Part shown: positions 61,912-64,000 of the stretch, piece after piece
How the letters are laid out: each line of letters begins with the position of its first letter
Position numbering within the stretch: position 1 is the stretch's first letter
DNA from: Haladaptatus litoreus
Lineage (GTDB): Archaea > Halobacteriota > Halobacteria > Halobacteriales > Haladaptataceae
Assembly: GCF_900156425.1 (NCBI RefSeq)
Contig: NZ_FTNO01000001.1
Span: forward strand, 1,426,001 to 1,490,000
DNA: 64,000 nt
Direction: 5' to 3'
Position numbers and translations under genes: made by a program
Notes under the pieces: model-generated
The model's input: the letters and a program-made list of their open reading frames with translations, nothing else
Told to the model about the DNA's origin: nothing
The model's database searches: none

Positions 61912-63054
61912 ATGAGGCTACACGAGTACCAGGCGAAGGAGGTGTTCTCCGACGCGGGGATTCCGACGCCCGATTCGGCACTTGCAGAGAGTGTTGACGA
62001 GGTCGTCGAAGCGGCGGAGGATATCGGCTACCCCGTCGCGGTGAAAGCGCAGGTACATGTCGGCGGCCGCGGAAAGGCCGGAGGCATCAAACTCGCAGAA
62101 GACCGCGACGAGGCGGAAGAGGCCGCAGAATCCATCATCGGGATGGATTTGAAAGGCTACACTGTCGAGAAGGTGTTGGTCGAAGGGGCCGTCGATTTCG
62201 TCAACGAACTCTACGTTGGCGTGACGATGGACCGCGGCGAGGGCAAACCCGTCGCCATGGTGTCCACGAAAGGTGGCGTTGACATCGAAGCAGTCGCCGA
62301 GGAAACCCCCGACGCAATCGCTCGGGAACACATCGACCCGGCGTTCGGAATGCACCCGTATCAGGCCCGAAAAGCGGTGTACGACGCGGGCGTTGACAGC
62401 GACATTGCAATGGACGTTGCGAGCGTCCTCACGACGCTGTACGACCTGTGGGACGACAAGGACGCGAGCGACGCGGAAATCAACCCGCTGATGGTCACGA
62501 GCGACGACGAAATCGTCGCCGCGGACGCAGTGCTCAACATCGACGGCGACGCGCTGTTCCGCCACCCCGACCTCGCGGAGATGGAAGAGGACTCCTACGA
62601 GGACGACCTCGAACGCAAGGCTGGCGAGTACGGTTTCGACTACGTCCGACTCGACGGCAACGTCGGCATCATCGGCAACGGTGCCGGACTGGTCATGACG
62701 ACGCTCGACCTCGTGGACTACTACGGCGGCGACCCCGCCAACTTCCTCGACATCGGTGGCGGCGCGAAAGCGGAGCGCGTGACGAACGCACTCGACATGG
62801 TGTTCTCGGACGAGAACGTCGATTCGGTCGTCTTCAACATCTTCGGCGGCATCACCCGCGGTGACGAGGTTGCCAAAGGTATCAACGAGGCGCTCGAATC
62901 GCTGGACGAGATTCCGAAACCGGTCGTCGTTCGACTCGCCGGAACCAACGCCGAGGAAGGGATGGAAATCCTGAACACCGACCTCGTTCAGGTCGAAGCA
63001 ACGCTCGAAGACGCGGTTCAGCGTGCCGTCGAAAACGCGGAGGAAGAACAATGA
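61912..63054 (+). CDS. sucC: Succinate-CoA ligase, beta subunit
   Basis: The nucleotide-binding subunit of succinyl-CoA synthetase in the citric acid cycle. The 380-residue ATP-grasp protein begins [20 protein letters not shown], has [40 protein letters not shown] and the C-terminal [20 protein letters not shown] with [17 protein letters not shown]. It is full length. It overlaps sucD by four bases (ATGA). Confidence 0.97.
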   Translation: MRLHEYQAKEVFSDAGIPTPDSALAESVDEVVEAAEDIGYPVAVKAQVHVGGRGKAGGIKLAEDRDEAEEAAESIIGMDLKGYTVEKVLVEGAVDFVNELYVGVTMDRGEGKPVAMVSTKGGVDIEAVAEETPDAIAREHIDPAFGMHPYQARKAVYDAGVDSDIAMDVASVLTTLYDLWDDKDASDAEINPLMVTSDDEIVAADAVLNIDGDALFRHPDLAEMEEDSYEDDLERKAGEYGFDYVRLDGNVGIIGNGAGLVMTTLDLVDYYGGDPANFLDIGGGAKAERVTNALDMVFSDENVDSVVFNIFGGITRGDEVAKGINEALESLDEIPKPVVVRLAGTNAEEGMEILNTDLVQVEATLEDAVQRAVENAEEEQ

Positions 63055-63920
63055 GCATTCTCGTCAACGACGACACCCGAGTAGTCGTCCAAGGTATCAC
63101 TGGCGGTGAAGGACGGTTCCACACCGAACAGATGATGGAGTACGGTACGAACGTCGTCGCCGGTGCTGTTCCCGGCAAGGGTGGGCAAGAAGTCAAAGGC
63201 GTGCCCGTCTACGACACCGTCCACGAAGCAGTCGCGGAGGAAGACGCCGACGCATCGGTTATCTTCGTCCCGCCCGCCTTCGCGGGAGACGCAATCTTCG
63301 AAGCACTCGACACGGACCTCGACCTCGCGGTCGCCATCACCGAAGGCGTCCCGACGCAGGACATGTCGAAGGTGTACAAGCGTCTCTCGGAGACCGACAC
63401 GCGACTGCTCGGCCCGAACTGCCCCGGCATTATCACGCCCGGCGAGGCCAAACTCGGCATCCTCCCCGGCAACATCTTCGAGGCCGGAAACGTCGGCCTC
63501 GTCTCCCGTTCGGGGACGCTGACCTACCAAGTGGTCGATAACCTCACCCAGCGCGGCATCGGCCAGACCACCGCCATCGGCATCGGTGGCGACCCGATTA
63601 TCGGTACGGACTTCATCGACGCTCTCTCGCTGTTCGAGGACGACCCGGACACCGACGCAGTCGTCATGTGCGGTGAAATCGGCGGCGAGGACGAAGAAGA
63701 CGCCGCGGCGTTCATCGCGGAGAACATGGACACCCCTGTGGCCGGCTTCATCGCGGGCCGAACCGCCCCGCCAGGGAAGCGCATGGGTCACGCCGGTGCG
63801 ATTGTCTCCGGCAGTGGGACGGGAACTGCGGAGAGTAAGATCAACGCACTGAACGACGCGGGCGTCCCGGTCGGCGACACGCCCGAGGAAGTCGCGGACA
63901 ACATCGAAGACTTCCTGTAG
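63051..63920 (+). CDS. sucD: Succinate-CoA ligase, alpha subunit
   Basis: The CoA-binding subunit that carries the phosphohistidine. The 289-residue protein has [20 protein letters not shown] at the N terminus, [40 protein letters not shown], and the active-site histidine in [20 protein letters not shown]. It is complete, with the stop at 63918-63920, and translationally coupled to sucC. The last 80 bases of the window are AT-rich and hold nothing recognisable. Confidence 0.97.
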   Translation: MSILVNDDTRVVVQGITGGEGRFHTEQMMEYGTNVVAGAVPGKGGQEVKGVPVYDTVHEAVAEEDADASVIFVPPAFAGDAIFEALDTDLDLAVAITEGVPTQDMSKVYKRLSETDTRLLGPNCPGIITPGEAKLGILPGNIFEAGNVGLVSRSGTLTYQVVDNLTQRGIGQTTAIGIGGDPIIGTDFIDALSLFEDDPDTDAVVMCGEIGGEDEEDAAAFIAENMDTPVAGFIAGRTAPPGKRMGHAGAIVSGSGTGTAESKINALNDAGVPVGDTPEEVADNIEDFL

Positions 63921-64000
63921 AGTCGTTCGAGTTGCGGATTTTTGGTTTCTTTTTAGCTATGTTGTTTTTCGGTACGTCTTGTGCCACAAAGCGTATTATT

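Noticed and set aside
61918..63051. 377-codon minus-strand frame opposite sucC
   Set aside because: It mirrors sucC almost exactly and its Val/Phe/Asp/His-rich composition is that of an antisense frame.

Overview
The window is chromosomal DNA of a halophilic archaeon (class Halobacteria). The evidence is a GC-rich sequence, strongly acidic proteins, archaeal information-processing genes (proteasome alpha subunit, SBDS, RNase P protein subunits 2 and 3), the archaeal-type methionine adenosyltransferase, DacZ diadenylate cyclase, a complete haloarchaeal gas-vesicle gene set, two NSS transporters, and many short haloarchaea-only families (DUF7344-like, DUF5804-like and similar). A Haladaptatus-like genome is my guess; it is not proven by anything in the window.

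Layout. 0.1-8.6 kb: a DUF7344-type regulator, a large secreted Gln/Ala/Gly-rich repeat protein, a gluconeogenic pair (fructose-1,6-bisphosphatase and class I aldolase) preceded by three tandem palindromes, a helix-hairpin-helix protein, a 3-hydroxyacyl-CoA dehydrogenase, a secreted protein gene whose start is frameshifted, and a squalene/phytoene synthase. 8.8-12.7 kb: the conserved RNase P3 - methyltransferase - RNase P2 - PsmA - SBDS block, interrupted by a palindromic repeat element. 12.8-15.3 kb: two membrane proteins and a PRC-barrel protein. 15.4-21.9 kb: the gas-vesicle island, with a leftward operon gvpF-G-H-I-J-K-L-M, two gvpA genes, two gvpO genes, one unrecognised gene and FUN14. 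No gvpN, gvpC, gvpD or gvpE is seen. 22.2-42 kb: mostly housekeeping genes (HflX, MoaC, NAD(P)HX repair, MAT, ThiI, DacZ with an MscS channel, PurD, a DUF255 thioredoxin-like protein, cysteine synthase) with small regulators between. 42-49 kb: lineage-specific genes, a Tat-exported protein with Ig-like repeats, and a candidate structured RNA upstream of a methyltransferase. 49.3-54.1 kb: propionyl/acetyl-CoA carboxylase beta with its small partner, and two sodium-dependent transporters. 54.3-56.8 kb: an SDR enzyme, a quinone reductase and a zinc ribbon. 56.9-61.8 kb: a four-gene leftward group combining a CDP-glycerol glycerophosphotransferase-family enzyme, a glycerophosphodiesterase, a nucleotidyltransferase-HAD phosphatase fusion and a TIM-barrel isomerase. 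It looks like an archaeal polyol-phosphate (teichoic-acid-like) pathway. 61.9-63.9 kb: succinyl-CoA ligase sucCD.

The most interesting signals are the glycerol-phosphate cluster, the unusual gas-vesicle island, the candidate structured RNA at about 46.3 kb, the tandem palindromes before the aldolase gene, a dispersed approximately 310-340 bp inverted-repeat element present in three places, and the secreted 23-residue-repeat protein. No rRNA, tRNA, CRISPR array or intact insertion sequence was seen.
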